Shown: positions 52,618-60,205 of the stretch, piece after piece
Layout of the letters: every line of letters starts with the position of its first letter
Position numbering within the stretch: position 1 is the first letter of the stretch
DNA from: Morganella sibonii
GTDB lineage: Bacteria; Pseudomonadota; Gammaproteobacteria; Enterobacterales; Enterobacteriaceae
DNA length: 64,000 nt
NCBI RefSeq assembly: GCF_040560245.1
Contig: NZ_JAKMWP010000003.1
Strand: one strand, 5' to 3'
Made by a program: the position numbers and the translations under genes
The notes under the pieces: model-generated
The model's database searches: none
What the model was told of the DNA's origin: nothing
What the model saw: the letters and a program-made list of their open reading frames with translations, nothing else

Positions 52618-54541
52618 AAACGCAGAGTCAGTACAACGTAATGACCCGTACTGCACAAATTGTAATGCCCGTAAGGCGTGGATTGAAATTGTTCTGGTTG
52701 ATGAACTGAATCGCCCGGTCGCCGGTATCCCTTACACATTAGCTGTTTCAGGCGGAGAAACACGGCCCGGAATATCGGGGCCGGACGGACTGATTCGGGA
52801 AGAAAACCTGCCGCTGACCTCTGTGATACTCAAAACAGACGCACAAAAACTGACGGATGAGATGGAAAACAGGCTCCTGCGCGAAGGGCGCGGGGCAGAA
52901 CATTCAGAAGTAAAGGCTCTCGCTGCACTCAATAATCACGGTTACCGTTATGCCGTTATCGGCGAGTTATGTGACCGGGCACCGGATATTGAAAACTGGA
53001 ATAAAGAAGCCTTTGGTTTACCCCGTTATCATTTTAAAAGTGAAAGTGACTTTCCGGGGATACGATTTTCAGGGAACGACTTTAACCGCCGCCATATCAT
53101 TGAAATCTGCCCGTTCAGAGCCTGGTCTCTGATTCTTAACCATACCACGATGTATGATCTGGTGAATGCCCACAACCTGGCGTTTCTGGCGTTGATGGCC
53201 TATCAGGATGAAATCATGCTGGACCCGGATGCACCGGAGACTGATATGCGGCCATCGCTGGATATCAAAAATACGGTAACCTCCTTTTTCTATAACACCT
53301 GCTTTGATTTGTCTGATATTCCGTCGTTTGAGGACGTCCGCCGGTTTTATGGCATTGCGACAGACGTTCCGTTTCGTGAACGCTATTACCCGGCGGTATT
53401 CCTGGACAGCTCACAATCTGAAAACAGGGAATTTTTCGAGCACGACACCCAGATGTTCTTTTTGGAAAACAATACCCAGATTATTGCCGCCTGGCGGGGA
53501 ACCGCCGGAAAACGGGACCTGGTGACCGATGCCTCTTACCTGCCTGTACCGTATTCGGGAGTGGAAGATTCCAAAGCCCATTACGGATTTTTAAATGCCT
53601 ATCGGTGTATGGAGAAGTATTTTAAGGAAAAGCTGCAGTCAATTGCTACTGCTGCTCGCGATAAAAAATTATTCATTTGCGCTCATAGCCTGGGGGGAAC
53701 AGCCGCATTACTGCATGCTGCTGACTTAAAAGCCAACTTACCAGTCGTTTATACTTACGGGATGCCTCGGGTCTTTACCAAAACAGCAGTCACAGAACTC
53801 AAGAATATCAACCATTTCCGGCATGTCAATGATGCGGACGCAGTCACGACAGTACCGTCAGATACCAATATGGATAACTGGTTTTTTGAACTCTGGGGAC
53901 CATTCGGTGTGATTTTGGGGATGGCCTGGACTATTGCTACATCGCCGACTCTGCCGATACAGAAAAGTCTGCCGGAGTTTGGGGAAGTTTTCTGGCACCA
54001 CGGCAAAACTGTCTCCTTCTTTCAGGCCAGACAAATTGGTGAGGCATACCTGCCTGCCGGCAAAGGGTCGGCAATGACACGCGCCCGCTGGCGATTTAAT
54101 TCAGGATATAAATTTTATCTGGTGCCGGATATCCGAAAAGATCTGGACGAAAAATTAAGGCAGCAGCAGGAATACCTGATCAGTACCATTGATAAAAACG
54201 TACTGGAAAACATTTTCCCTCAGCATACTAACCCGAATCTTGACAGCGTGATGTTCAGCTTCCTCGACCATTCCATGGTCAGCAACTATATGTCGCTTAT
54301 CAGTAATCAGGTGCTGAGACAACTCGATGAAAACAACACGCCGTATGCAAAAAGAAAGCGCGATGATTTTATTTCAAAAATCGATCACAGTGATGCCTAT
54401 CCGCCGAATGTGGAACGAAATAATACCTTTATCCACCTGGAAAGTGTCCTCGGCGAGCTGTTTAAACATCAGCACAGTAACGCGGTCAGCCAGACCGCAC
54501 TGACCCGCTTTACGGAGAAAGCCCATGAGTTTACAAACTAA
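52607..54541 (+). CDS. T6SS class-3 lipase effector (Tle family)
   Basis: 644 residues from ATG 52607, chosen for GGGGA upstream; it overlaps the adaptor gene stop. The N terminus (CTNCNARKAWIEIVLVDELN through about residue 90) looks like a small beta-domain with two Cys, likely the VgrG-docking part. The lipase core holds the nucleophile Ser361 in AHSLGG (358-364); a Gly is usual at the first place of the elbow, here Ala359. A hydrophobic stretch near residues 440-455 may bind membrane. The partner order vgrG, adaptor, lipase, lipoprotein immunity fits Tle phospholipases that damage periplasmic membranes of rivals. Confidence 0.88.
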   Translation: MQSENAESVQRNDPYCTNCNARKAWIEIVLVDELNRPVAGIPYTLAVSGGETRPGISGPDGLIREENLPLTSVILKTDAQKLTDEMENRLLREGRGAEHSEVKALAALNNHGYRYAVIGELCDRAPDIENWNKEAFGLPRYHFKSESDFPGIRFSGNDFNRRHIIEICPFRAWSLILNHTTMYDLVNAHNLAFLALMAYQDEIMLDPDAPETDMRPSLDIKNTVTSFFYNTCFDLSDIPSFEDVRRFYGIATDVPFRERYYPAVFLDSSQSENREFFEHDTQMFFLENNTQIIAAWRGTAGKRDLVTDASYLPVPYSGVEDSKAHYGFLNAYRCMEKYFKEKLQSIATAARDKKLFICAHSLGGTAALLHAADLKANLPVVYTYGMPRVFTKTAVTELKNINHFRHVNDADAVTTVPSDTNMDNWFFELWGPFGVILGMAWTIATSPTLPIQKSLPEFGEVFWHHGKTVSFFQARQIGEAYLPAGKGSAMTRARWRFNSGYKFYLVPDIRKDLDEKLRQQQEYLISTIDKNVLENIFPQHTNPNLDSVMFSFLDHSMVSNYMSLISNQVLRQLDENNTPYAKRKRDDFISKIDHSDAYPPNVERNNTFIHLESVLGELFKHQHSNAVSQTALTRFTEKAHEFTN

Positions 54542-55307
54542 TTTACATCTTACTGCATTATTGCCTGCGGTGATCCTTACCGGCTGTTCCTATAGCACGA
54601 CCTTATCCCCGCCCGCAGACAGCCGGAATATTCATTTTTCCGCCACCGTACCGGCTGATTTGGAATCGCTGCCGTTATCAGCCATGTATCGCTCAAAAAA
54701 GTGTACCCGAACCCGGACAAGCGGCAGTGGTAAATCCTATGAAGTCCCTGGGTTTAACAGTACCAAATACCCGCTGTCCGTCACCGCGAGCGGTGATGTG
54801 ACTGCGGATATTCCGGTAAATGGCGGCGGATATTGTGACTGGCAGCTCAGTAACATTAAATTTGAAGTACAACTAAAAAATCCACAGATGATTGACTCAG
54901 AGATTGTGGATAATTTTGGTTTTGAAACTATATTTATTATCGATAATAATGCTCCTCAGGCATTTAATGGAGGTTATATACCACACAGGGGGGATTTCAG
55001 TGAAACTCTTTTATTATTTCCATTTATGCGTGAGTTTTTTCTTGATGGGCATAAAAAATCATTTTTAATAGTATCTGATCAAACATCGAAAACATATCGA
55101 TTATTCGGAGCAAATAATATTCATCTTATCGTGAATTATGAAAGAGATATGATGAGCTATTGGACAGATATTAAGGAAAAAAAAGAAGGAAACAGAACAG
55201 TCATTACTTATCCGAATGGTGAAGAAGAACGAAAATCAAAAAGCTATCCCGATTATAAAAAACTGCTGAAAATCTATGAAGAGCGTAAAAATAATGTTCA
55301 ACGCTAA
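54525..55307 (+). CDS. Lipoprotein immunity to the lipase, copy 1
   Basis: 260 residues. A lipobox ILTGCS at about residues 17-22 makes it a lipoprotein of the periplasm, the site of a Tle effector. The start ATG at 54525 overlaps the lipase stop by 17 bp. The first ~125 residues are nearly identical to copy 2, with conserved Cys in KKCTRTR and YCDWQ; the rest diverges and has lower GC content. Immunity is inferred from position and localisation. Confidence 0.85.
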   Translation: MSLQTNLHLTALLPAVILTGCSYSTTLSPPADSRNIHFSATVPADLESLPLSAMYRSKKCTRTRTSGSGKSYEVPGFNSTKYPLSVTASGDVTADIPVNGGGYCDWQLSNIKFEVQLKNPQMIDSEIVDNFGFETIFIIDNNAPQAFNGGYIPHRGDFSETLLLFPFMREFFLDGHKKSFLIVSDQTSKTYRLFGANNIHLIVNYERDMMSYWTDIKEKKEGNRTVITYPNGEEERKSKSYPDYKKLLKIYEERKNNVQR

Positions 55308-55340
55308 TCAGGCGTCAGTCGGAGATAAATGGATGCACAG
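55251..55340 (+). repeat. Junction repeat between immunity genes, first copy
   Basis: 90 bp covering the 3' end of copy 1, the stop, and the start of copy 2 repeat at 56050-56139 at an exact offset of 799 bp with few differences. It includes the ribosome binding site GGAGATAAA before each ATG. This is the mark of a tandem duplication by unequal crossover. Confidence 0.88.
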
Positions 55341-56106
55341 ATTTTGTGTGCCGGTGCTATTGTCGGCGGTAATACTCACCGGCTGCACCAACAGCACGAC
55401 TTTATCCCCGCCCGCAGACAGCCGGAATATTCATTTTTCTGCAACGGTACCGGCTGATTTGGAGTCTCTGCCATTATCCGCGATGTACCGCTCAAAAAAG
55501 TGTACCCGAACCCGGACAAGCGGCAGCGGTAAATCGTATGAAGTCCCGGGGTTTAACAGTGCCAAATACCCTCTGACCATCGCTGCAAACGGAGATGTTA
55601 CCGCAGATATTCCGGTCAGTGGTGGCGGATATTGTGACTGGCAGCTTAGTAATATTAAATTTGAAGTCAGATTGAAAAATCCACAGATGATTGACTCTGA
55701 AATTACAACAAATCATGGTTTTAAAACGGTGCTTGTTACCGATAATAATGCTCCGCAGGCATTTAACGGCGGATATATACCTCGTAGTGGTGATTTTAGT
55801 GAATCGTTGGTGTTATTTCCTTTGATTAGCGAGGTATTTCTTGGTAACCCCAGAAAAGTATTCTGGCTGATAGGTGAAAGCGATACGCTGACCTACAGGT
55901 TATCCGGCACCGATAATGTGCATCTGACCGTGAATTATGAAAGCAATATGCTCAGTCGTTGGATCGATGTCAAAGAAAAAAAAGAGGGCAACTCGCCTAT
56001 AATGGCCTATCCTAATGGTGAAATAGATCCCGACCCTGAGATTTTACCCGACTATAAAAAACTGCTGAAAATCCGCGAAGAACGTAAAAATCATGTTCAG
56101 CGCTAA
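55333..56106 (+). CDS. Lipoprotein immunity paralog, copy 2
   Basis: 257 residues from ATG at 55333, with GGAG 8 nt upstream; the open frame from 55276 overlaps copy 1 and is less likely. Lipobox ILTGCT. The N-terminal half is almost the same as copy 1 (STTLSPPADSRNIHFSATVP through SNIKFEV), while the C-terminal half differs at many sites. It may guard against a variant lipase carried by a related strain. In Enterobacter cloacae a Tli protein is known, from memory, to have both an immunity and an activator form made from alternative starts; such a role here is untested. Confidence 0.85.
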   Translation: MHRFCVPVLLSAVILTGCTNSTTLSPPADSRNIHFSATVPADLESLPLSAMYRSKKCTRTRTSGSGKSYEVPGFNSAKYPLTIAANGDVTADIPVSGGGYCDWQLSNIKFEVRLKNPQMIDSEITTNHGFKTVLVTDNNAPQAFNGGYIPRSGDFSESLVLFPLISEVFLGNPRKVFWLIGESDTLTYRLSGTDNVHLTVNYESNMLSRWIDVKEKKEGNSPIMAYPNGEIDPDPEILPDYKKLLKIREERKNHVQR

Positions 56107-56139
56107 TCAGGCGTCAGTCGGAGATAAACGGATGCACGG
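56050..56139 (+). repeat. Junction repeat between immunity genes, second copy
   Basis: Second copy of the 90-bp junction repeat of 55251-55340, now at the 3' end of copy 2. It carries the same ribosome binding site and start of a third unit that is no longer a full gene. Confidence 0.88.
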
Positions 56140-56188
56140 ATTTAATTTTCCGGGTGTTGTTGGCGAAAATAGCGGATATATAAATTAA
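56132..56188 (+). pseudogene. Truncated third immunity unit (18 codons)
   Basis: After copy 2 an ATG at 56132 with the same GGAGATAAA upstream begins MHGFNFPGVVGE and stops at 56186-56188 after 18 residues. Its first bases align to the start of copy 2 and then lose similarity. This is the remnant of a third tandem copy, cut off by deletion before the PAAR gene. Confidence 0.75.
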
Positions 56189-56229
56189 TAACACTCATGT
56201 ATTTTACAGAAAACAGGTTATAGGAAGCG

Positions 56230-56499
56230 ATGAGAGGCAAAATAAAAAACCGGAAAATTATTCTTAAAAATGATACCACGAATACAAACGGAACCGTATT
56301 AACCGGCCGGTCTGCGGCAAAACAACAGAATGAAATTGCCTGCCGGGGCGATTCAGTTTATTGCCCTGCATGTGACTCCACCGGCGTTATTGCAGAAGGG
56401 GATGACATGATGAAAATAGAAGGTGTTCCTGTCGCGCTGGAAGGTCACCGGGTGGACTGCGGTTGCTCCGGCGGATGTGTGCTGGTTGCCGCAGAATAA
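56230..56499 (+). CDS. Small PAAR-domain protein
   Basis: 89 residues. PAAR marks are NDTTNTNGTVLTGR and the C-rich CRGDSVYCPACDSTG, with Cys and His (GHRVDCGCSGGC) that may bind the zinc at the spike tip. PAAR proteins sharpen the VgrG spike. Its place at the end of the cargo island completes the set vgrG, adaptor, lipase, immunity, PAAR. No effector domain is fused. Confidence 0.88.
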   Translation: MRGKIKNRKIILKNDTTNTNGTVLTGRSAAKQQNEIACRGDSVYCPACDSTGVIAEGDDMMKIEGVPVALEGHRVDCGCSGGCVLVAAE

Positions 56500-56688
56500 T
56501 AAATGCGGGTTTGTGTATTGATCTTTTCCCTTCTTTCAAACCGGGTGTAAACTGGCATAAAAGTACGGATTGCATGAGAGCTGGCCGCCAGCGGGCGTCC
56601 GGCATATTATTCCGGTTATGATAATATAAAAACAGGAGCCGCACGCGGGGTACAGACGAGTACTGCCGTGAAGTGGTCACAGGATATT

Positions 56689-57594
56689 ATGGCTTTACGG
56701 GAAAAAGACAATGCCATCGCCATCACCGGCCTGGTTATTTTAACACTGATCTGGAGTTACAGCTGGATCGCGATGAAGCAGGTCACGCACTATATCGGTG
56801 CGTTTGACTTCACGGCGATGCGCTGTGTGTTCAGCGCCATTATGTTATTACTGGTGTTGTATATCCGGGCCCGTGCGACGGGGCAGAAAATCGGCTTAAC
56901 CCCATTCCGTTATACACTGGGCATTGCCGTTCTCCAGACCTGCGGTATGGTCGGACTGGCACAGTGGGCGCTGGTCAGCGGCGGTGCGGGAAAGGTGGCG
57001 ATCCTCAGTTATACCATGCCGTTCTGGGTCGTGATTATGGCGGCCATGCTGCTGGGTGAGCGGATGCGCCGTCTTCAGTATGCCGCAATTTCTGTTGCTG
57101 CCGCCGGGCTGCTGTGTGTGATCCAGCCCTGGACCCTCGATTTTGCCTCCATGAAAAGTGCTTTTCTGGCAGTGTCATCCGGGATCAGCTGGGGAGCCAG
57201 CGCGATTGTGGCGAAAAAACTCTACAGCCGTTATCCGCAGGTGGATTTACTTTCTCTCACCACATGGCAGATGGTGTATGCCGCGGTTATTATGACTGTC
57301 GTGGCATTGCTGGTGCCGCAGCGTGCAATTGACTGGCAGCCGTATGTTTTCTGGGCGCTGAGTTACAGTGCTATCCTGGCGACCGCCGTTGCCTGGAGTT
57401 TATGGCTGTTTGTGCTGAGAAAATTACCGGCGGGTATTGCCAGCCTGAGCACACTGGCGGTGCCGGTTTGCGGTGTGCTGTTCTCATGGTGGCTGCTGGG
57501 TGAGGAGCCGGGCAGTACAGAAACCGCAGGGATTGTGATGATTGTGCTGGCGCTGGCGGTGATAAGTATCAAACGGACGAAAAAAACTGCCTGA
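56689..57594 (+). CDS. EamA/DMT family transporter
   Basis: 301 residues from ATG at 56689 (AGGA upstream). Ten hydrophobic segments in two EamA repeats; the second repeat begins near SSGISWGASAIVAKK. Substrate unknown; possibly amino acids or metabolites. The gene is followed by a region with a leader ORF and terminator and then a kinase. Confidence 0.9.
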   Translation: MALREKDNAIAITGLVILTLIWSYSWIAMKQVTHYIGAFDFTAMRCVFSAIMLLLVLYIRARATGQKIGLTPFRYTLGIAVLQTCGMVGLAQWALVSGGAGKVAILSYTMPFWVVIMAAMLLGERMRRLQYAAISVAAAGLLCVIQPWTLDFASMKSAFLAVSSGISWGASAIVAKKLYSRYPQVDLLSLTTWQMVYAAVIMTVVALLVPQRAIDWQPYVFWALSYSAILATAVAWSLWLFVLRKLPAGIASLSTLAVPVCGVLFSWWLLGEEPGSTETAGIVMIVLALAVISIKRTKKTA

Positions 57595-57660
57595 CATCTG
57601 CATCAGACTCTGCTAAAACAGTTTTACTGTAATGATGAATATTTCAAACAGGTAAACAGC

Positions 57661-57708
57661 ATGAATCCATACAGTACATCCGGCATGATGATTATCTCCG
57701 CACCATAG
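57661..57708 (+). CDS. 15-aa leader peptide before kinase gene
   Basis: ATG at 57661 follows AGG at 57650-57652 (8-nt spacing). The peptide MNPYSTSGMMIISAP ends at TAG (57706-57708). Its stop lies within segment 2 of the attenuator hairpins, as in classical amino-acid attenuators. No residue dominates except two Met and two Ile in a row. The reading frame is certain; translation is inferred. Confidence 0.55.
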   Translation: MNPYSTSGMMIISAP

Positions 57709-57754
57709 CGGGGGATGTGCTGTATTCAGAACCCGCCGCCTGAGCGGGTTTTTT
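57694..57754 (+). promoter_or_regulatory. trp-like attenuator before kinase gene
   Basis: Four complementary segments can be read: 1 = ATCTCCGC (57694-57701), 2 = GCGGGGGAT (57708-57716), 3 = AACCCGC (57730-57736), 4 = GCGGGTT (57744-57750). 1 pairs with 2, 2 with 3 (GCGGG to CCCGC) and 3 with 4; 3-4 is followed by TTTT. The leader ORF covers segment 1 and its stop starts segment 2. This is the exact layout of trp-type attenuation. The terminator has a 7-bp stem and an adequate T-run. It may also serve only as the EamA terminator. Confidence 0.6.
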
Positions 57755-57791
57755 ATTGCTCTCTCAGCGGTATAACAGACAGGGAGCAATT

Positions 57792-58283
57792 ATGTCAGAA
57801 ATACAATCCGGCACCGGACTCCATTTCCTCTGCGGCAAAATCGCCTCAGGGAAATCGACACTGGCGCAACAGTTAGTCCGCGAAACACAGGCAGTCCTGT
57901 TGTCTGAAGATACCTGGCTGGCAACACTTTACCCGGGGGAAATTTTACAGCTGACGGATTACATTGAAAAAAGCCGTCTTCTGAAGTCCGCCCTGGAGCC
58001 GCATCTGGTGACATTATTACAGAAAGGAATGACTCTGGTGCTGGATTTTCCGGCGAATACTCCCGTGCAGCGCCGGTGGCTGAAAGAGCTGGCAGAGCAG
58101 GCCGGGTGCCGCTATTGCTGTTATGTTCTGGATGTCAGCGATGAAGAGTGCAAACGGCGGCTGGCCGCACGGAATCTGAGCGGGGAAAACCCGTTTACCA
58201 CCTCAGCGGAGCAGTTTGATCTGATTACAGCGCATTTCAGTTATCCGTCAGAAGAAGAGGGGTTAGTCATCAGCCGCCGCTGA
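57792..58283 (+). CDS. P-loop kinase-like ATPase (AAA_33 type)
   Basis: 163 residues from ATG at 57792 (GGGAGCAATT upstream). Walker A GKIASGKST near residues 14-22, a DTW-type switch and a C-terminal Arg/Lys-rich lid RRLAARNL. The family includes chloramphenicol phosphotransferases and zeta-toxin-like kinases, so it may phosphorylate an antibiotic or nucleotide. It lies 37 bp after the attenuator terminator. Its 3' end overlaps the convergent TetR gene by 14 bp. Confidence 0.82.
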   Translation: MSEIQSGTGLHFLCGKIASGKSTLAQQLVRETQAVLLSEDTWLATLYPGEILQLTDYIEKSRLLKSALEPHLVTLLQKGMTLVLDFPANTPVQRRWLKELAEQAGCRYCCYVLDVSDEECKRRLAARNLSGENPFTTSAEQFDLITAHFSYPSEEEGLVISRR

Positions 58284-58890
58284 ATCTCTTAAGCTGATCG
58301 GCCAGCAGCGTTTTGACCAGCCAGATAGCTTCTTCGCTGATTTTTGTTTTTAATGCCGGATCATTAAACATCATCAGACACAATGATTCGGTTGCGCCGA
58401 AAATCATCACCGATGTCCATTCCGGAATCCGGAAATTTTCCGGCAGCCAGCGCTGCAATGCGCGTTGCAGGATCTGACAGAAAAAGTCCTGCACTTCACG
58501 GCTGATCCCCGCATATTCCGGATACGCTTTCAGTGCCGCCACGGTGGCATTGAATGCTTCACCGTCCTCTGCCATTACATCAAAATAAGTTGTGATAAAA
58601 ACGGAAATGGCCTGATCGAGATCCGCTATCGGCTGCTCCATTCCGGCATTCATCCGTTCGGTCAGCACATCATCACTGTATTTGAACAACGCATGCAGCA
58701 GGGACTTGCGGTTACCGAAATGTTTGTAGGTCACCGGCTTGGTTACACCTGCTTTTTCCGCAAGGGTAATCAGTGTCAGTGCATCGGTGCCTTCAGCCAG
58801 GATAATGGCATTGGCGACATTAAGCAGTTGTATCTGGCGCTCATCGCGCTGTAAACGTCCGGACAAATCTGCCTCCTCATTGATAATCAT
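58270..58890 (-). CDS. TetR family regulator of sugE
   Basis: 206 residues from ATG at 58890; a longer frame to 58947 lacks a ribosome binding site. HTH at about 34-58 (LTLITLAEKAGVTKPVTYKHFGNRKSL). It is divergent from sugE with two identical operator repeats in the 173-bp gap, so it probably represses sugE and itself, responding to a guanidinium-like or cationic ligand. Confidence 0.9.
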   Translation of the reverse strand: MIINEEADLSGRLQRDERQIQLLNVANAIILAEGTDALTLITLAEKAGVTKPVTYKHFGNRKSLLHALFKYSDDVLTERMNAGMEQPIADLDQAISVFITTYFDVMAEDGEAFNATVAALKAYPEYAGISREVQDFFCQILQRALQRWLPENFRIPEWTSVMIFGATESLCLMMFNDPALKTKISEEAIWLVKTLLADQLKRFSGG

Positions 58891-58980
58891 GTCGTTTTGC
58901 CTGCCGGAAAGTGTACCACAGAGTTCAGGGTTCCGGTGAGCGGACAAAAACGATCGAAAAAAGATCAGAAAAGTATTTAC

Positions 58981-59026
58981 AAGTTACTAAAGGTAACATA
59001 TAACTATACCAAAGGTAACTTATAAC
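58981..59026. promoter_or_regulatory. TetR operators before sugE
   Basis: AAAGGTAACATATAAC (58989-59004) and AAAGGTAACTTATAAC (59011-59026) differ by one base and lie 22 bp apart (two helical turns). The first also forms a palindrome GTTAC-TAAAG-GTAAC with 58983-58987. Confidence 0.65.
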
Positions 59027-59063
59027 AGTTTCACCTGCAACTAAAAATCAGTGAGGATGTACC

Positions 59064-59384
59064 ATGCCGTGGATTTTATTAATTACAGCCGGATTATTTG
59101 AAATTGTCTGGGCGTTTACCATGAAGCAATCAGAGGGCTTTACCAAATTAGGGCCGTCAGTAATCACCATTATTGCGATGCTGATAAGCTTCGGACTGCT
59201 GGCGATGGCCATGCGGGCACTGCCTCTGGGTACGGCTTACACCATCTGGACCGGGATCGGCGCAATCGGTGCGTTTATTGTCGGGATAGTGGTGCTGGGC
59301 GAACCGGCAAACCTGATGAGGATTGTGGCGGGGGTATTAATCATTTCCGGTCTGGTGATGATGAAATTAGCCAGCCCGGCATAA
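59064..59384 (+). CDS. sugE: Guanidinium exporter SugE/Gdx
   Basis: 106 residues, four helices, typical SMR family. Glu13 in the first helix (LFEIVWAFTMKQSEG) is the conserved proton/substrate site. The motif GTAYTIWTGIGAIG is the SugE signature that separates it from EmrE types. SugE homologues export guanidinium and some quaternary ammonium compounds. Here no guanidine riboswitch is upstream; instead a divergent TetR gene and operators control it. Confidence 0.95.
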   Translation: MPWILLITAGLFEIVWAFTMKQSEGFTKLGPSVITIIAMLISFGLLAMAMRALPLGTAYTIWTGIGAIGAFIVGIVVLGEPANLMRIVAGVLIISGLVMMKLASPA

Positions 59385-59410
59385 CAATATTCAGTACTGT
59401 GTTATCAGCC

Positions 59411-59432
59411 GAAAATCAATAAATTGATTTTC
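59411..59432. terminator. AT-rich palindrome after sugE
   Basis: Perfect 10-bp arms GAAAATCAAT and ATTGATTTTC, with only two bases between. It is too AT-rich and tight to be a strong terminator but is clearly a designed palindrome. Confidence 0.45.
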
Positions 59433-59495
59433 CTGATTTATTTTTACAACCTCTGTCGGTCGTCGCCAACCCCTGCGGGTTTGACAACGGCCTGA

Positions 59496-59521
59496 GCCGG
59501 CAGATATTGCCGGCTTTTTTA
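59496..59521 (+). terminator. Rho-independent terminator after sugE region
   Basis: 7-bp arms GCCGGCA and TGCCGGC with loop GATAT, then TTTTTT. It also meets the convergent lrp-like gene end. Confidence 0.85.
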
Positions 59522-59977
59522 TTACAGCAGGGGCAGTTCACGTGCCGGGATCACATCTTTCATTACCAGGGTGGATGTCAGGCGCTGCACACCGGGCATC
59601 GCGGCCAGCCGGCTGTCATATAATTTCTGAAATGCATCGATATCTTTGACCACGACCGTCAGCATATAGTCCGGATCACCAAACAGTCGTTTGGCTTCAA
59701 TAATTTGCGGGATATCCGCCACCGCCGTTTCAAATTTACTCATACTCTCCTGGTTGCCGTCTTTCATCGTGACAAACACCAGTGCGGAGAAATTCAGCCC
59801 CAGTACGCGCGGATCAAGCTGTGCCCGGTAATCGCAGATAGCGCCGGATTGTTCCAGCGCCTTCAGCCGCCGGTGGCAGGGGGACAAACTCAGACCCACG
59901 CGATCTGCCAGCTCAGTGACAGTTAATCGCCCGTCGAGTTGTAATTCAGAAAGAATCTTCCTGTCAAAGCTGTCCAT
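59522..59977 (-). CDS. Lrp/AsnC family transcriptional regulator
   Basis: 151 residues. HTH in the first 50 residues (LTVTELADRVGLSLSPCHRRLKALE) followed by the RAM ligand-binding domain (residues about 70-145; the ML-TVVVKDIDAFQKLYDS region). It likely senses an amino acid and controls genes elsewhere; none is directly adjacent. A close homologue group are the DecR/YbaO-like regulators, which respond to cysteine; the link to the cysteine operon at 43150 is only a guess. Confidence 0.92.
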   Translation of the reverse strand: MDSFDRKILSELQLDGRLTVTELADRVGLSLSPCHRRLKALEQSGAICDYRAQLDPRVLGLNFSALVFVTMKDGNQESMSKFETAVADIPQIIEAKRLFGDPDYMLTVVVKDIDAFQKLYDSRLAAMPGVQRLTSTLVMKDVIPARELPLL

Positions 59978-60151
59978 TGGTAATTTTCTCCCTCAAATAA
60001 GGTAAATCAGGGTCTGATTAGCAAGCACATTCTACCCGAATACAGATATTCTTCCTATTAGTTTCCGGTACAGGACAGAGGTATACGGAGACTGGTTTCT
60101 GAAAAATGTCAGATATGCCGGCAACCGCCCCCGCCGGATCTGACGAAAACA

Positions 60152-60187
60152 AAAAGCCCCGTTTCATGGCTCTGAAACGGGGCTTTT
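60152..60187. terminator. Bidirectional terminator after ybiT
   Basis: Perfect 15-bp arms with A-run on one side and T-run on the other (AAAAGCCCCGTTTCA and TGAAACGGGGCTTTT, loop TGGCTC). One of the strongest in the window; it ends ybiT transcription. Confidence 0.92.
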
Positions 60188-60205
60188 CTTATGGCTGAGC
60201 GGGGA

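Noticed and set aside
58948..59063. Guanidine riboswitch upstream of sugE
   Set aside because: The region is short and filled with TetR operator repeats; no ykkC-like conserved elements were seen.
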